The position numbers and the translations under genes were made by a program. This document shows, piece after piece, positions 25,864 through 35,677 of a stretch of DNA of 64,000 nt. Every line of letters begins with the position of its first letter. The stretch's first letter is position 1. This stretch comes from Verrucomicrobiia bacterium. Lineage in GTDB: Bacteria > Verrucomicrobiota > Verrucomicrobiia > Verrucomicrobiales > DEV007. The stretch covers positions 1 to 64,000 of the forward strand of contig JAUIAH010000001.1 in NCBI GenBank assembly GCA_030425385.1, given 5' to 3'. Under the pieces are notes generated by a model that was not told the DNA's origin, did not search any database, and saw only the letters and a list, made by a program, of their open reading frames with translations.

Positions 25864-26934
25864 CTAGCGCCTAAGGGCATGGACAATATCCTCACTTGCG
25901 TGCCCGTCTCCGTAAGGTCGGGCTGAGGTATCGGCGAGATCTAGCGAAGTTGTCTGAAGCAAGGCGGTGATTTGAGAGGCATCTGCCCCCACCAATCGAT
26001 TCGCTCCGATATCGATGAGTTCGGTCCATTCCGTCTCGTCGCGCAGCGTGACGCAAGGCACGCCATGGAAGTAAGCTTCTTTCTGAACGCCCCCACTATC
26101 CGTCGCGATGATTCGAGCGTTCTTCTGAAGCATGACCATGTCGAGGTAGCCCACGGGATCAACAATGTCAATTCTGTCAGGAAGCGTCAGATCGAAATCT
26201 GCGATACGTTTGCGAGTACGAGGATGAATTGGCCACACCACAGGAATAGGGGATGCTCCGAATGCATTGAGGATAGCACTTAGGCGCACCCTGTCATCGG
26301 TATTCTCAGCCCGATGTACGGTTGCTAGGATAAATCCCTTCGGTTCGAGAGCTAGGTCTAGCATGATCTTACTTGTAGCAAGAGCCCTCTCTCCATAATA
26401 GATCGCCGCGTCGAACATGACATCACCGACTTGATGAACCTTGGCATCATCAATGCCTTCAACTTTCAGTTGAGCGGTTGCTGAATCCGTCGGCGTGAAG
26501 AGTTGTGAACTTGCGTGGTCTGTGAGGATCCTGTTGATCTCTTCAGGCATGGCCCGGTTGAAGGATCGGAGACCCGCCTCGACGTGAGCCACTGGGATGT
26601 GAATCTTTACGGCTGCCAATGCCCCAGCCAGAGTTGAATCCGTGTCGCCATAGACGAGCACCCAATCTGGCTTTTCCTCAAGCAGAACCGTCTCGATCTT
26701 CTCAAGCATGCGCCCTGTGTTCTGACCATGGGACCCGCCTCCAATCCCAAGGTTGTGTTTGGGAACGGGAATGCCGAGTTCATCAAAGAACACCGAGGAC
26801 ATGTTCGCATCGAAGTGCTGACCGGTATGAATGATCGCTTCCGAGATAGAATCAGCCCTTTCTTGGAACGCACGAGAGACGACAGCGGCCTTGATGAATT
26901 GTGGGCGAGCACCCACGATGGTGATGATTTTCAA
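25864..26934 (-). CDS. wecB: UDP-N-acetylglucosamine 2-epimerase family (WecB/WbpI)
   Basis: The protein (356 aa) is a non-hydrolysing UDP-HexNAc 2-epimerase: [16 protein letters not shown] at the N-terminus, [29 protein letters not shown] and [12 protein letters not shown] near the C-terminus. Free-standing, it would make UDP-ManNAc. Next to WbpB-, WbpE- and WbpD-like genes it more likely acts last, turning UDP-GlcNAc3NAcA into UDP-ManNAc3NAcA (WbpI role). Sequence alone does not separate the two. A tandem GTGGCTA repeat lies in the gap upstream. Confidence 0.87.
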   Translation of the reverse strand: MKIITIVGARPQFIKAAVVSRAFQERADSISEAIIHTGQHFDANMSSVFFDELGIPVPKHNLGIGGGSHGQNTGRMLEKIETVLLEEKPDWVLVYGDTDSTLAGALAAVKIHIPVAHVEAGLRSFNRAMPEEINRILTDHASSQLFTPTDSATAQLKVEGIDDAKVHQVGDVMFDAAIYYGERALATSKIMLDLALEPKGFILATVHRAENTDDRVRLSAILNAFGASPIPVVWPIHPRTRKRIADFDLTLPDRIDIVDPVGYLDMVMLQKNARIIATDSGGVQKEAYFHGVPCVTLRDETEWTELIDIGANRLVGADASQITALLQTTSLDLADTSARPYGDGHASEDIVHALRR

Positions 26935-26943
26935 ATATAAAAA

Positions 26944-26977
<34 letters not shown>

Positions 26978-27064
26978 GGCCGTCTTCGACAAGGTGGCTG
27001 CAAACTGAAAGCTAGGGCTGATCACTGTGGACTGTTGTCTGACCACTCTCCGCGCACGCGGAGC

Positions 27065-28042
27065 CTAAAACATCATGATGCGTTCTAACGCCGTGATCAC
27101 TTCGAGACCATTGCGGCCATCCGAGATCGGAATGGATCGCTTTTCAATACACTCCACGAAATGTTCTAGCTCCAAGCGCAAGGGTTGCTGATCGTCTGCC
27201 TTAAAAATGATTTCGGCACCGTCATCTTGGCTTTGAAGATCGGCGCTGTCGATGGTCTTGCGGTGAAGTTCGACCTCACCCTTCATCTCGTGATGCACGA
27301 GCATGCCTTTTTCTCCTACAATGGTGAGATAACGGCGGTTCTCAGGCCAGAGCCACGAATTGTGCAGATGGGCTTTGATCCCTGAAACAAAGTCCATGTG
27401 AAGATAAACGTCGTCTTCCACTTCGCTCGTAAGACCGCAGTGTCCCGAAGCATGCAAGATCCGTGGAGATTCACCAATGAGATAGAGTAATACGGCAACG
27501 TCATGGACCCCAAGGCTCCAGGTGACATTCTCAACATAGCGCGCACGCCCTAATTTCACGCGTTCCTGGTGAATGCTGTAGATCTTTCCAAGCTTACCGT
27601 CATCAAGGTAGGCTTTGATGAACTGAATCGCAGGTTGATAGAGCAGCAGATGCCCTACCATGAGCACGCGATCTGAAGCATCGGCCTTCTTCACCAAGTC
27701 CTCAGCCTCTCGCGAGGTCAGCGTCATCGGCTTCTCGATAAACACATCTTTCCCAGCCGCGATGGCTTGGGAAGCAACCGCGTGATGGGTAGGCACCGGG
27801 GTCGCGATGGCAACCGCATCAATCGCTGGGTCTGCGAGGAGATCGTTGTGTCCTTTATACAATCGAACACCCGGATAATCCTTGGCAAGCCCCTCGACCA
27901 GAGCTTCCGAGGGCTCTGCCACGGCAGCAAGTACCCCCATGGCATGAAAGTTTTTGGCTAGGTTCTTGCCCCAATTGCCAGCACCAATGAGGCCCACTTT
28001 GTGGGGAGTAGCTAGGGACGAGTTGCTAGAATCTAGAGACAT
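27065..28042 (-). CDS. Gfo/Idh/MocA oxidoreductase, WbpB-like
   Basis: The protein (325 aa) has the N-terminal NAD motif VGLIGAGNWGKNL and the family's EKPMTL segment near residues 97-102, with Lys in the sugar site. The C-terminal half carries ENVTWSLGVHDVAVLLYL. In the WbpA/B/E/D/I pathway this enzyme oxidises C3 of UDP-GlcNAcA before transamination. A close paralogue lies at 34282-35274, with long identical stretches in the C-terminal half and similar tails (ERIMMF). Direction and spacing place it in a run with the WbpE-, WbpD- and TviB-like genes. Confidence 0.85.
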   Translation of the reverse strand: MSLDSSNSSLATPHKVGLIGAGNWGKNLAKNFHAMGVLAAVAEPSEALVEGLAKDYPGVRLYKGHNDLLADPAIDAVAIATPVPTHHAVASQAIAAGKDVFIEKPMTLTSREAEDLVKKADASDRVLMVGHLLLYQPAIQFIKAYLDDGKLGKIYSIHQERVKLGRARYVENVTWSLGVHDVAVLLYLIGESPRILHASGHCGLTSEVEDDVYLHMDFVSGIKAHLHNSWLWPENRRYLTIVGEKGMLVHHEMKGEVELHRKTIDSADLQSQDDGAEIIFKADDQQPLRLELEHFVECIEKRSIPISDGRNGLEVITALERIMMF

Positions 28043-28048
28043 TGGAGA

Positions 28049-28636
28049 GATAAGTAATGTGAGTCACTGTTGCGCTCGGGCTAGTTTCCGTGTTTCAAGA
28101 GGGCGGCACAGACCTGCTCCACTTCCGCTTCCGTGAGATAGGGATTCATCGGAAGGCTGAGGCCTGACTTGGCGACACGCTCCGTGATTGGAAAGTCGCC
28201 TGCCTGATGTCCGAGATACGCGAACACGGGCTGGAGATGCAGCGGTACCGCATAATAACTGACGCAGGGGATCTCCGCAGCCTTGAGGGATTCGCTGAGA
28301 CGATCCCGTTCTTCCGATAAAATCGTGTATTGAGCGTAAACGGATAAGTAATGTGAGTCACTGTTGCGCTCGGGCTAGTTTCCGTGTTTCAAGAGGGCGG
28401 CACAGACCTGCTCCACTTCCGCTTCCGTGAGATAGGGATTCATCGGAAGGCTGAGGCCTGACTTGGCGACACGCTCCGTGATTGGAAAGTCGCCTGCCTG
28501 ATGTCCGAGATACGCGAACACGGGCTGGAGATGCAGCGGTACCGCATAATAACTGACGCAGGGGATCTCCGCAGCCTTGAGGGATTCGCTGAGACGATCC
28601 CGTTCTTCCGATAAAATCGTGTATTGAGCGTAAACG
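28049..28636. repeat. Exact 294-bp tandem duplication
   Basis: Segments 28049-28342 and 28343-28636 are identical base for base as far as I can read. The unit covers the last 262 bp of the WbpE-like gene plus 32 bp beyond its stop. The gene itself stays intact (stop at 28375-28377). The extra copy (28049-28342) holds a free-standing 3' gene fragment with its own stop near 28081. A shared GA at the junctions marks the crossover. Complete identity means either a very recent event or an assembly artefact. Confidence 0.9.
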
Positions 28637-29469
28637 GACGTGTTGCCATCTCCTACGGGAGGCAAGGTGATCCCACTACCCCCAAGGTGTGCGTCGTAGG
28701 TCGCCGCCACCTCTTGGCGCTTGGAAACTTCCTCGTCAAAGATGTCCATTTTCGCTAACACAATCGCCGCCTGAAGGGTATCGAGACGGCCATTGATCCC
28801 AAGCATCGGATGGTGATGCTTCTTAGCTTGGCCATGGACACGAATCTGGCGCATGCGTTCCGCGAGACCGTCGTCGGCAGTGAAGAGAGCCCCCCCATCG
28901 CCATAGCCACCGAGGGGTTTCGAGGGAAAGAATGAGGTGCTGCCGATGGCGGATAGCGCACACGATTTTTTGCCATGATGGGTTGCCCCAAATGACTGGG
29001 CTGCATCTTCGATGACGGGAAGGCCATGTTTCTTGGCGATGGCATTGATCGCCGTCATGTTGGCGGTCTGGCCATAAATGCCAACAGAAATGATGGCTTT
29101 GGTTTTCTCGGTGATCGCTTCCTCAACCTGGGTCGGGTCCATGTTCCAGGTGGTCTCTTCAATATCGACAAAGACTGGCTTTGCCCCTAGGAGCGCAATC
29201 ATCTCCGCCGTGGAGATCCAAGTGTAAGGCACCGTGATCACCTCGTCGCCAGGGCCAATATCGAGCGCCATGAGCGCAATCAGGAGCGTGTCCGTGCCGC
29301 TAGCCGCTCCAATGCAATGACTGACGCCGACGTAGTCCGCGAGACGAGCTTCCAGCTCTCTGACTTCGGGTCCAAGAATGTACTGTCCGTGATCGAGAAC
29401 GGCAGCGATCCGCCGGTCGAGTTCACCACGGATCCGCGCTTGCTGGGCTTTAAGATCAATGAATTGCAT
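28375..29469 (-). CDS. DegT/DnrJ/EryC1/StrS aminotransferase, WbpE-like
   Basis: This PLP sugar aminotransferase (364 aa) begins MQFIDLKAQQARIRGELDRR. The PLP Lys is K184 in SFFPSKPLGGYGDGG. IEDAAQSFGA and the C-terminal CVSYYAVPLHLQPVF are typical of the WbpE/WlbC branch, which aminates UDP-3-keto-GlcNAcA using glutamate. It is flanked by the WbpB-like and WbpD-like genes, as expected for a UDP-GlcNAc3NAcA pathway. Its 3' end is duplicated in tandem downstream. Unlike the WbpB and WbpD steps, this step has only one gene in the window. Confidence 0.87.
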   Translation of the reverse strand: MQFIDLKAQQARIRGELDRRIAAVLDHGQYILGPEVRELEARLADYVGVSHCIGAASGTDTLLIALMALDIGPGDEVITVPYTWISTAEMIALLGAKPVFVDIEETTWNMDPTQVEEAITEKTKAIISVGIYGQTANMTAINAIAKKHGLPVIEDAAQSFGATHHGKKSCALSAIGSTSFFPSKPLGGYGDGGALFTADDGLAERMRQIRVHGQAKKHHHPMLGINGRLDTLQAAIVLAKMDIFDEEVSKRQEVAATYDAHLGGSGITLPPVGDGNTSVYAQYTILSEERDRLSESLKAAEIPCVSYYAVPLHLQPVFAYLGHQAGDFPITERVAKSGLSLPMNPYLTEAEVEQVCAALLKHGN

Positions 29470-29508
29470 CCGTAAAGGGATTTTTTGTGCGAACTGACTT
29501 CAGTCTAA

Positions 29509-30174
29509 TCAGCCTTGGGTGAGCTTGAAATCGTCGTAGGACTTCGTGCCGTGGCTTAGGTCATCCGGCAGAGGAGCGTCTTCATCCAAGGAGAGGCAGC
29601 GAACCCGGCTTCCATCGGCTTCCAAAGCATACTCAAAATGGGATTCAGGACAGACCGCGCGCGCCGCCTCGTTGAACTGGAGGAGATGGCCATGGCGACT
29701 CATCCATCCCCGCTGCCTACCAGGCACACCAACAATAAAGGCGTAGTCGGCCACGTCCTTGGTGACCACAGCACCCGCAGCGATAAAGGCATACCGGCCA
29801 AGAGTGATCCCACAAACGATGGTCGCATTGGCCCCCACGGTCGCCCCGCGACGAATGAAGGTCCGCTCATAGAGACCGCGCCGCATCACCTGGGATCTGG
29901 GATTGGTGACATTCGTGAGCACGCACGATGGTCCCAGGAAGACATCGTCCTCAATCTCTGTCCCAGTATAGATGGCGACATTATTCTGAACTTTCACATT
30001 GTCTCCAATGGAGACATCGCTTGCCACCATGGTGTTCTGCCCGAAGACACAATCCCGCCCAATCTTTGCCCCCGAGCAAAGGTGTGCAAAGTGCCAAACT
30101 TTCGTGCCAGCACCGATCGAGACGCCATCATCAACGATGGCGGATTCGTGAACGAACATGTGCGTGTGATTCAT
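29509..30174 (-). CDS. Acetyltransferase with hexapeptide repeats, WbpD-like
   Basis: The protein (221 aa) is a left-handed beta-helix acetyltransferase. It begins with HESAIVDDGVSIGAGTKVWH, where the WHFAH His/Asn environment is typical of WbpD/WlbB. Repeats continue through VKVQNNVAIYTG, FLGPSCVLTNV and GANATIVCGITLG. The expected reaction is acetyl-CoA-dependent N-acetylation of the 3-amino group on UDP-GlcNAc3NA. A close paralogue lies at 35678-36334. Both have an acidic C-terminal tail ending in an SYDDFK/PYDDFK motif. Confidence 0.87.
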   Translation of the reverse strand: MNHTHMFVHESAIVDDGVSIGAGTKVWHFAHLCSGAKIGRDCVFGQNTMVASDVSIGDNVKVQNNVAIYTGTEIEDDVFLGPSCVLTNVTNPRSQVMRRGLYERTFIRRGATVGANATIVCGITLGRYAFIAAGAVVTKDVADYAFIVGVPGRQRGWMSRHGHLLQFNEAARAVCPESHFEYALEADGSRVRCLSLDEDAPLPDDLSHGTKSYDDFKLTQG

Positions 30175-30207
30175 GGGATGGAACGCCCTTAGCGCTCAGG
30201 AAATCCG

Positions 30208-31518
30208 CTAGAGTCTTCCATCGACAGCCTCTTTTTCGAGCACTGCCTTGATATCGTAGAGCACACAGCGCTCTTTCCCATAAGAACGAATGGCCTCGTG
30301 GTTCATCGAGGCAAATTCACGGTGAGCCACGGCGAGAAGGATGGCGTCATAGTGGCCTGGCTTGGGTTCTGCGATGGGGCGAATACCGTACTCTTCTTCC
30401 GCTTCGTCTCCGTCCACCCAGGGGTCCCAGACATCGACGTTGGCTCCATAGTCTTGAAACTCAGACACCAAATCCACCACTCGCGTGTTTCTCAGGTCAG
30501 GACAATTCTCTTTGAACGTGAGCCCCATGATCAATACCTGGGCATCCTGAATATGAAGACGCCGCTGAAGCATGCGTTTCACGACCTGAGAGACGACATA
30601 CGGTCCCATGCCGTCATTGATGCGGCGGCCGGCGAGGATGACTTCGGGGGTGTAACCGATTTCTTGAGCCTTGTGGGTGAGGTAATAGGGATCGACCCCG
30701 ATGCAATGGCCTCCAACGAGGCCAGGGCGGAATGGGAGGAAATTCCACTTGGTGCCGGCCGCCTCCAACACTTCCAAGGTATCAATCCCAAGACGATTAA
30801 AGATGATCGCCAACTCGTTGATCAAGGCGATGTTGAGATCCCGCTGGGTGTTTTCAATGACTTTGGCAGCTTCGGCCACCCGGATGGAACTGGCTTTGTG
30901 GGTGCCTGCCGTGATGATTTCGCCATAGAGCCGGTCCACATAGTCGGCCACTTCAGGAGTGGATCCTGAGGTGACTTTTTTGATGGTGGTAAGACGGTGT
31001 TCCTTGTCGCCAGGGTTGATTCGTTCGGGGCTGTAACCGGCGAAGAAGTCTTGATTGAGTGTCAGGCCAGAGACGCGTTCGATGATGGGGATGCAATCTT
31101 CCTCGGTGGCTCCTGGGTACACGGTGGATTCGTAGACAATCACATCCCCAACGCTGATGACTTGCCCTAGCATTTCGCTCGCCTTGATTAGTGGCGTCAG
31201 ATCCGGCCGTTTGTGGGCATCCACCGGCGTTGGGACGGTGACAATGTAGACATTGGCCTTTTTGAGCTCGTCTATGATACAGGAAAACGTTAGGTGCTCG
31301 AGGTTTTCGAGCTCATTCGATTCGACCTCTTGAGTTACATCCACGCCATCCTGCAGCTCGCTTATCCGTGTGGCATTGATGTCAAAACCAATCGTAGGGA
31401 ACTTTTTCCCAAACTCGACGGCAAGCGGCAAGCCCACATAGCCCAAGCCGATGATGGCGAGCTTTGCGTTGCCCAGATCAGCAGAGAAGGGAATGTCCTT
31501 GGCGGAATTTTCAGTCAT
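30208..31518 (-). CDS. UDP-HexNAc 6-dehydrogenase, TviB/WbpO-like
   Basis: This nucleotide-sugar dehydrogenase (436 aa) has the NAD motif [13 protein letters not shown] near residues 21-33, the YESTVYPG segment, and the catalytic Cys in [16 protein letters not shown]. The [14 protein letters not shown] stretch and the C-terminal [11 protein letters not shown] fit the TviB/WbpO branch, which oxidises UDP-GlcNAc or UDP-GalNAc to the uronic acid. It is adjacent to the TviC/WbpP-like 4-epimerase (31623-32693), the standard partner for UDP-GalNAcA. It differs clearly from the WbpA-like enzyme at 36477-37817. Confidence 0.87.
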   Translation of the reverse strand: MTENSAKDIPFSADLGNAKLAIIGLGYVGLPLAVEFGKKFPTIGFDINATRISELQDGVDVTQEVESNELENLEHLTFSCIIDELKKANVYIVTVPTPVDAHKRPDLTPLIKASEMLGQVISVGDVIVYESTVYPGATEEDCIPIIERVSGLTLNQDFFAGYSPERINPGDKEHRLTTIKKVTSGSTPEVADYVDRLYGEIITAGTHKASSIRVAEAAKVIENTQRDLNIALINELAIIFNRLGIDTLEVLEAAGTKWNFLPFRPGLVGGHCIGVDPYYLTHKAQEIGYTPEVILAGRRINDGMGPYVVSQVVKRMLQRRLHIQDAQVLIMGLTFKENCPDLRNTRVVDLVSEFQDYGANVDVWDPWVDGDEAEEEYGIRPIAEPKPGHYDAILLAVAHREFASMNHEAIRSYGKERCVLYDIKAVLEKEAVDGRL

Positions 31519-31622
31519 GACTCGCTACGCTTGTTAGAGATGATAGACAAAAGATAAGAGATCAAAGATGGGTGAAGATGAAGAGATGGAGGAAGTTCCC
31601 AGACCTGGCTCTGTGTTGCTGC

Positions 31623-32693
31623 CTACTGGTCGCCGACGACTTCATGATTGCGAATGTACCATGGCATGGCTTCGGCAATGCCTTCCTCGATGGTGTGCGT
31701 TGGAGCGTAACCGATGCTCTCCGCTACCTGATCGATGTTTGCCAGGGAGTGCCGGACATCGCCAGGTCGGAAGTCCTCATAGACGGGCGTGCTGTTTTGT
31801 GCTTCGCCCGGACCCGAATATTCCTGGAGAGCCCCCTGTAGGAGCGTGTGTAATGCGTTCAGGGTCGTTTGTGCGCCCACCGCGATGTTGAACACCTGAT
31901 GGTCGGCTTCAGCATCAAGAGTAGTAGCGTGGACAGCCGCGAGGAGATTTGCCTGCACCACGTTTTCGATGTAGCAGAAATCTCGGCTGGTTTCGCCATC
32001 ACCAAAGATCCTGACCGCTTCTCGTTGGATCATGGCCGCGATCCATTTAGGAATCACGGCCGCGTAGGCCCCATTGGGATCCTGTCTGGGACCAAAGACA
32101 TTGAAGTAGCGCAGGCCACGGCATGGCAGGCCGTAGTGATTGGCGAATTGCTCAGCGTAAAGCTCGTTGACCTTCTTGGTCACCGCATAGGGCGAGAGTG
32201 GGTTTCCCACATTGGCTTCCACCTTGGGAAGATCTGGGTGGTCGCCATAGACGGAACTGCTCGACGCGTAGACGAAACTTTTCACCTTGGCATCTCGTGC
32301 CGCGACAAGCATGTTGAGGAACCCGGTCACGTTCGCCGCGTTGGAATTGATCGGGTCGGCAATGGAACGGGGCACGGAGCCAAGAGCACCTTGGTGCAGG
32401 ACATGGTCGACGCCTTCACATGCGTGCTTGCATGCATCCAAATCGCTAAGGTCGCCCTCGATCATGGTGAAGCGATTCCGCTGGTCTTCCGAGACCAGCT
32501 CTTTCACCTTTTCGATGTTATGCGGATACCCGGTGGCGTAGTTGTCCAGCCCAACCACGGTCTGGTCCTGTTTAAGCAAGGCCTCCAACAAGTTGGAGCC
32601 GATGAACCCCGCACACCCTGTCACTAGCCACTTTCGAGGTGTGGCTTTTAGTTCCTTAAGGGCTTGTTCGTAGATGGGGTTCGGAGTTGGCAT
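31623..32693 (-). CDS. UDP-HexNAc 4-epimerase, TviC/WbpP-like (second copy)
   Basis: The protein (356 aa) has the NAD motif [26 protein letters not shown] and [20 protein letters not shown]. It is highly similar to the copy at 24792-25838 over its whole length, from the shared TPRKW/YPKRW start to the [12 protein letters not shown] block near the C-terminus. It lies 104 bp upstream of the TviB/WbpO-like gene on the same strand. The two together should supply UDP-GalNAcA. Two copies of the epimerase for one dehydrogenase suggest that a larger duplication was followed by loss. Confidence 0.87.
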   Translation of the reverse strand: MPTPNPIYEQALKELKATPRKWLVTGCAGFIGSNLLEALLKQDQTVVGLDNYATGYPHNIEKVKELVSEDQRNRFTMIEGDLSDLDACKHACEGVDHVLHQGALGSVPRSIADPINSNAANVTGFLNMLVAARDAKVKSFVYASSSSVYGDHPDLPKVEANVGNPLSPYAVTKKVNELYAEQFANHYGLPCRGLRYFNVFGPRQDPNGAYAAVIPKWIAAMIQREAVRIFGDGETSRDFCYIENVVQANLLAAVHATTLDAEADHQVFNIAVGAQTTLNALHTLLQGALQEYSGPGEAQNSTPVYEDFRPGDVRHSLANIDQVAESIGYAPTHTIEEGIAEAMPWYIRNHEVVGDQ

Positions 32694-32985
32694 GGATAAA
32701 ACTTCGTTAGGAAGGTTTGGCGCTCCCAGAAGAGTTGTGAATGGCCAGATGGCGTGCGTCAGCGGACGCTTTCGCCGAAGTGATCAGTTTTCAGTTGGCA
32801 GGGGACCGGCTTTGGCAAAGTAGGCAGTCGTCAGTTGGCAGAGGTCCGGTAGATCGTGGCGAGATGGAGGAAAGCTCACGCAGAGGCGCGTAGCCGCAGA
32901 GGGAAACCAATCTATCATTTTAGATTAAAGATTTAGGATTGGGCATGGCAGCAAATGATGTCTTAGAACGTCCACGGCCCAGGTT
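32694..32985. other. Intergenic region with short repeats
   Basis: No gene is seen. The stretch holds TCAGTTTTCAGTTGGCAG-type strings (about 32780-32830), a GACCGGCTTTGGCAAAGTAG string, and a CGCAGAGGCGCGTAGCCGCA string (32880-32900). Similar strings recur at 33870-33940, 34205-34235 and 39485-39515. Confidence 0.5.
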
Positions 32986-33565
32986 TTACCTGTACTCTTG
33001 TGCAAGGTTCCAAAGGTCCGTGAGTCCGAGACGTTGGATGTGTTCATTCAACGCCTCCATATCAAGCGCTTTCTCGCCACCGTCTGATTGAAGCTGGTTT
33101 AACATCGAGGCAATGTCTGATAGATGTTTTGGGGAACGGCCTTCCTGATGAAACTGGAGCTTTCGGATCATCACGTACTCTGGAGGAGCGAGACTGACGG
33201 CAAGCTTTTCGTTCACCATCAACCGACGCCTTCTTGGCCAGGCCCACTGGTGTAAGTCATCTTCTCCGAAGAAGTAGACATCGGCTCGGAACCCGGAGTC
33301 ATGATGCACGACATTGGTGTGGCCTCTCTGCGCCCGGGCACATTCAATCTTTAAGTCTTCCAGTGGCGCACAGTAAAAGGATTCCAAGGGGAAGGCTTGG
33401 ATGAAGCGAGGAAGTTGGGACTCTGAGAGTGCCACGATGAGATCAATGTCGTTGGTCAAGCGGGGCTCACCATAGGCCATGGAAGCCACAGAGCATGTAC
33501 TGGAGCCTTGCCTCCTCCAACGGGGCGATCATGCATTCGTAGAGGTCTGGTGTGGCCTCACTCAT
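32986..33565 (-). pseudogene. Nucleotidyltransferase-like protein, frameshifted
   Basis: Two overlapping frames encode one protein of about 190 aa. The first starts MSEATPDLYECMIAPLEEAR and runs to LQYMLCG. The second continues SMASMAYGEPRLTNDIDLIV, the nucleotidyltransferase fold with the two catalytic Asp in NDIDLIV. One extra T near 33488 (GGCTTCCATGG where GGCTCCATGG would keep frame) separates them. The type is common in the PVC group, often with a small partner gene; here a 64-aa gene lies 38 bp upstream. It is either inactivated or a sequencing error. Confidence 0.75.
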
Positions 33566-33603
33566 GGAATGAGCGTTTTCCAGCAGAGCATCGGAGAACC
33601 CTG

Positions 33604-33798
33604 TCAGCGGTTCAAGAGCGCCGAATGCATGAAGGAGGCACGCACTTCCGCTTCGAGTCGTTCGGCGTCCCACTCGGGGTGCTGATGGGCTAACATCGCC
33701 TTCTTAAAGCGCCTTGCGGACCAGTAGAGTTGCTGCGCCGTTTTCAATCTCTTGGCTTGCTGATCTTTGTAGGCTTCCTCAGAAGGCTGCTGGTTCAT
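33604..33798 (-). CDS. Small conserved hypothetical protein
   Basis: The protein (64 aa) starts MNQQPSEEAYKDQQAKRLKT and continues with an amphipathic basic helix (YWSARRFKKAMLAHQHPEWD). I do not recognise a named family. A near-identical N-terminal region occurs in the frame at 37960-38283. Both copies sit directly upstream of nucleotidyltransferase-type genes, so a two-gene unit such as a toxin-antitoxin pair is possible. The family resemblance at DNA level supports coding. Confidence 0.6.
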   Translation of the reverse strand: MNQQPSEEAYKDQQAKRLKTAQQLYWSARRFKKAMLAHQHPEWDAERLEAEVRASFMHSALLNR

Positions 33799-33940
33799 TT
33801 AAGTTCTAGGTTCTAGGTTGTTCGCCTTGGAGGACTCGCTTTGCGAGTAGGGCCTAGGTCCTAGGTTCGGAGGGGGCCGCCTGCGGCGGAGTTGGCAGTT
33901 TTCAGTTAGCAGACATAGGACTGCCTTCGGCAGAGTTTCC

Positions 33941-34162
33941 CTACAACCCGGCCGCTTCTGCCTTTTTGTAAGTGATGCCAGTCATGGCGAGAAGCGGTAG
34001 AATGGCCGCACTCTCGTCATCATTGTAGACCACGATGAACGCTCCTTTCGGGGGCACGCTGATGTAGTCGGGGTGCGGGACCTCATAGGATTGCCCATCG
34101 GCCATCTGAATCGAGAAGGGGTTTCCCTGCTCAATCGCTCGCCGAATTTGAGACATCGTCAT
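33941..34162 (-). CDS. Small conserved hypothetical protein
   Basis: The protein (73 aa) begins MTMSQIRRAIEQGNPFSIQM, then DGQSYEVPHPDYISVPPKGA and VVYNDDESAAILPLL. It resembles a small PVC-group family with the pattern F.I.MADG..Y.VPHPDY, whose function is unknown. There is no membrane segment or signal peptide. It stands alone between repeat-rich gaps inside the nucleotide-sugar region. The compact beta-rich sequence and sensible length make it probably real. Confidence 0.6.
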   Translation of the reverse strand: MTMSQIRRAIEQGNPFSIQMADGQSYEVPHPDYISVPPKGAFIVVYNDDESAAILPLLAMTGITYKKAEAAGL

Positions 34163-34281
34163 TGGTTACTTTAAGGCCTCTGTGAAGCCAGAGCAATGGG
34201 AATGGCTCGCCTTCGCGCACAGAGGCACGGAGGGTGGGAAATGGGACTCGCTTTGCGAGTAAGAAGAAGCTGGCAGCGGCT

Positions 34282-35274
34282 CTAAAACATCATGATCCGT
34301 TCTAGGGCGCTGATGACTTCAAGGCCGTTGCGGCCGTCGGAGATGGGCTGTTTGCGGGTTTGGACGCAGTCTTGGAAATGCTGGAGTTCGAGGCGCAAGG
34401 GCTGGGTCTTTTCGTCGCTCTGAAAGAGAGTTTTGGCGCCTTCATCGCGGTTTTCCAGACGGTCATGGTCGATGGTTTTCCGGTGGAGCACGACTTCTCC
34501 GGTCATTTCATGGTAAACGAGCATGCCTTTTTCGCCAACGATGGTGAGGTAGCGGCGGTTTTCGGGCCAGAGCCAGGAGTTGTGGAGGTGGGCTTTGATA
34601 CCAGAAACAAAGTCCATGTGGAGGTAGACGTCGTCTTCGACATCTTTGGTGAGGCCGCAATGACCAGAGGCGTGGAGGATGCGGGGGGATTCGCCAATGA
34701 GATAGAGCAAGACGGCCACGTCATGGACGCCAAGGCTCCAGGTCACGTTTTCAACATAGCGGGCGCGGCCCAGTTTCACGCGTTCCTGATGGATGCTGTA
34801 GATTTTTCCCAGCCGGCCTTCATCGAGGTAGGTTTTGATGAATTGGATGGCGGGTTGGTAGAGGAGCAAGTGGCCGACCATGAGGATCCGATCAGCAGCC
34901 TCGGCTTTGTCGACCAAGGCCTTCGCTTCGGCCGAGGTGAGGGTCATGGGTTTTTCCACGAAGACGTCTTTGCCTGCTTCTAGAGCCGCCATGGCAACCG
35001 CGTGATGAGTTGGCACGGGGGTGGCGATGGCGACGGCTTGGATTTCGGGATCGGCGAGGATCGGATCGTGGGCGTCGTGAAGGGTGACGTCTGGGTATTG
35101 ATCGGCAAGGGTGCCACGCAGTTCCTCAGAGGGTTCCGCGATGGCGGCCAAGACGCCGAGTTCGTGGAAATTGCGAACAAGGTTTTTCCCCCAATTACCT
35201 GCTCCAATGAGCCCCACTTTGTGGGTAGGGGCTAGGGACGAGTTGCTAGGAGCTAGAGTAGACGAGTTCGGCAT
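34282..35274 (-). CDS. Gfo/Idh/MocA oxidoreductase, WbpB-like (second copy)
   Basis: The protein (330 aa) has HKVGLIGAGNWGKNLVRNFH at the N-terminus and EKPMTL near residues 103-108. Residues from about 115 to 260 are almost identical to the copy at 27065-28042 (for example HLLLYQPAIQFIKTYLDEGR), while the N-terminal and C-terminal parts differ more. This suggests duplication or gene conversion inside the locus. It belongs with the WbpD-like (35678) and WbpA-like (36477) genes as the second set of UDP-GlcNAc3NAcA genes; no second aminotransferase accompanies it. Confidence 0.85.
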   Translation of the reverse strand: MPNSSTLAPSNSSLAPTHKVGLIGAGNWGKNLVRNFHELGVLAAIAEPSEELRGTLADQYPDVTLHDAHDPILADPEIQAVAIATPVPTHHAVAMAALEAGKDVFVEKPMTLTSAEAKALVDKAEAADRILMVGHLLLYQPAIQFIKTYLDEGRLGKIYSIHQERVKLGRARYVENVTWSLGVHDVAVLLYLIGESPRILHASGHCGLTKDVEDDVYLHMDFVSGIKAHLHNSWLWPENRRYLTIVGEKGMLVYHEMTGEVVLHRKTIDHDRLENRDEGAKTLFQSDEKTQPLRLELQHFQDCVQTRKQPISDGRNGLEVISALERIMMF

Positions 35275-35316
35275 TTGTTAGGACTTTACTTTGTGGGATG
35301 AGTTGCTAGGCACTCG

Positions 35317-35667
35317 TCACTGCGGTTTGATTCGCTTTTTACGAATTAAAGCGCCCAACATCGCACTGATTTCCTTCAATTCTCCAATCCAAGCTCGGCC
35401 CGCTGACGATTCGACGTAACCAACATCAATTCCTATATAGATTTGAGTGATCGCTTCACCCGCTGAGCCTTTGGCGATGCAGAGAAACCTTGCGAATTCG
35501 GCATTGCTATCCCGCTCATAGCCTTCAGCGATGTTCGAAGGAACGGATAATCGGGATCGCGTGATCTGATCACGAAACCCGTAGTCTTTTAGCTCACCGA
35601 GTTCCCGATATAGATTCGCCGATAGCCGCGCTGAACGTTTCCACACTTCAAGGCTCTCAGAACTCAT
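35317..35667 (-). CDS. Four-helix bundle protein (S23/IVS family)
   Basis: The protein (116 aa) shows the family pattern: LEVWKRSARLSANLYRE at the N-terminus, DQITRSRLSVPSNIAEGY in the middle and FARFLCIAKGSAGE after it. These short proteins fold as four helices and are often found alone in genomes of this group, or encoded in 23S rRNA intervening sequences. Function is unknown. It is inserted between two nucleotide-sugar genes on the same strand, 10 bp from the WbpD-like stop, so it may simply be co-transcribed. Confidence 0.85.
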   Translation of the reverse strand: MSSESLEVWKRSARLSANLYRELGELKDYGFRDQITRSRLSVPSNIAEGYERDSNAEFARFLCIAKGSAGEAITQIYIGIDVGYVESSAGRAWIGELKEISAMLGALIRKKRIKPQ

Positions 35668-35677
35668 CTCCTAGCAC

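Noticed and set aside
28146-28361. Small minus-strand frame repeated at 28440-28649
   Set aside because: It is an out-of-frame reading of the 294-bp duplicated WbpE-like 3' end.
34360-34983. Plus-strand open frame of 207 codons
   Set aside because: It is the exact antisense of the WbpB-like gene and has no independent family features.
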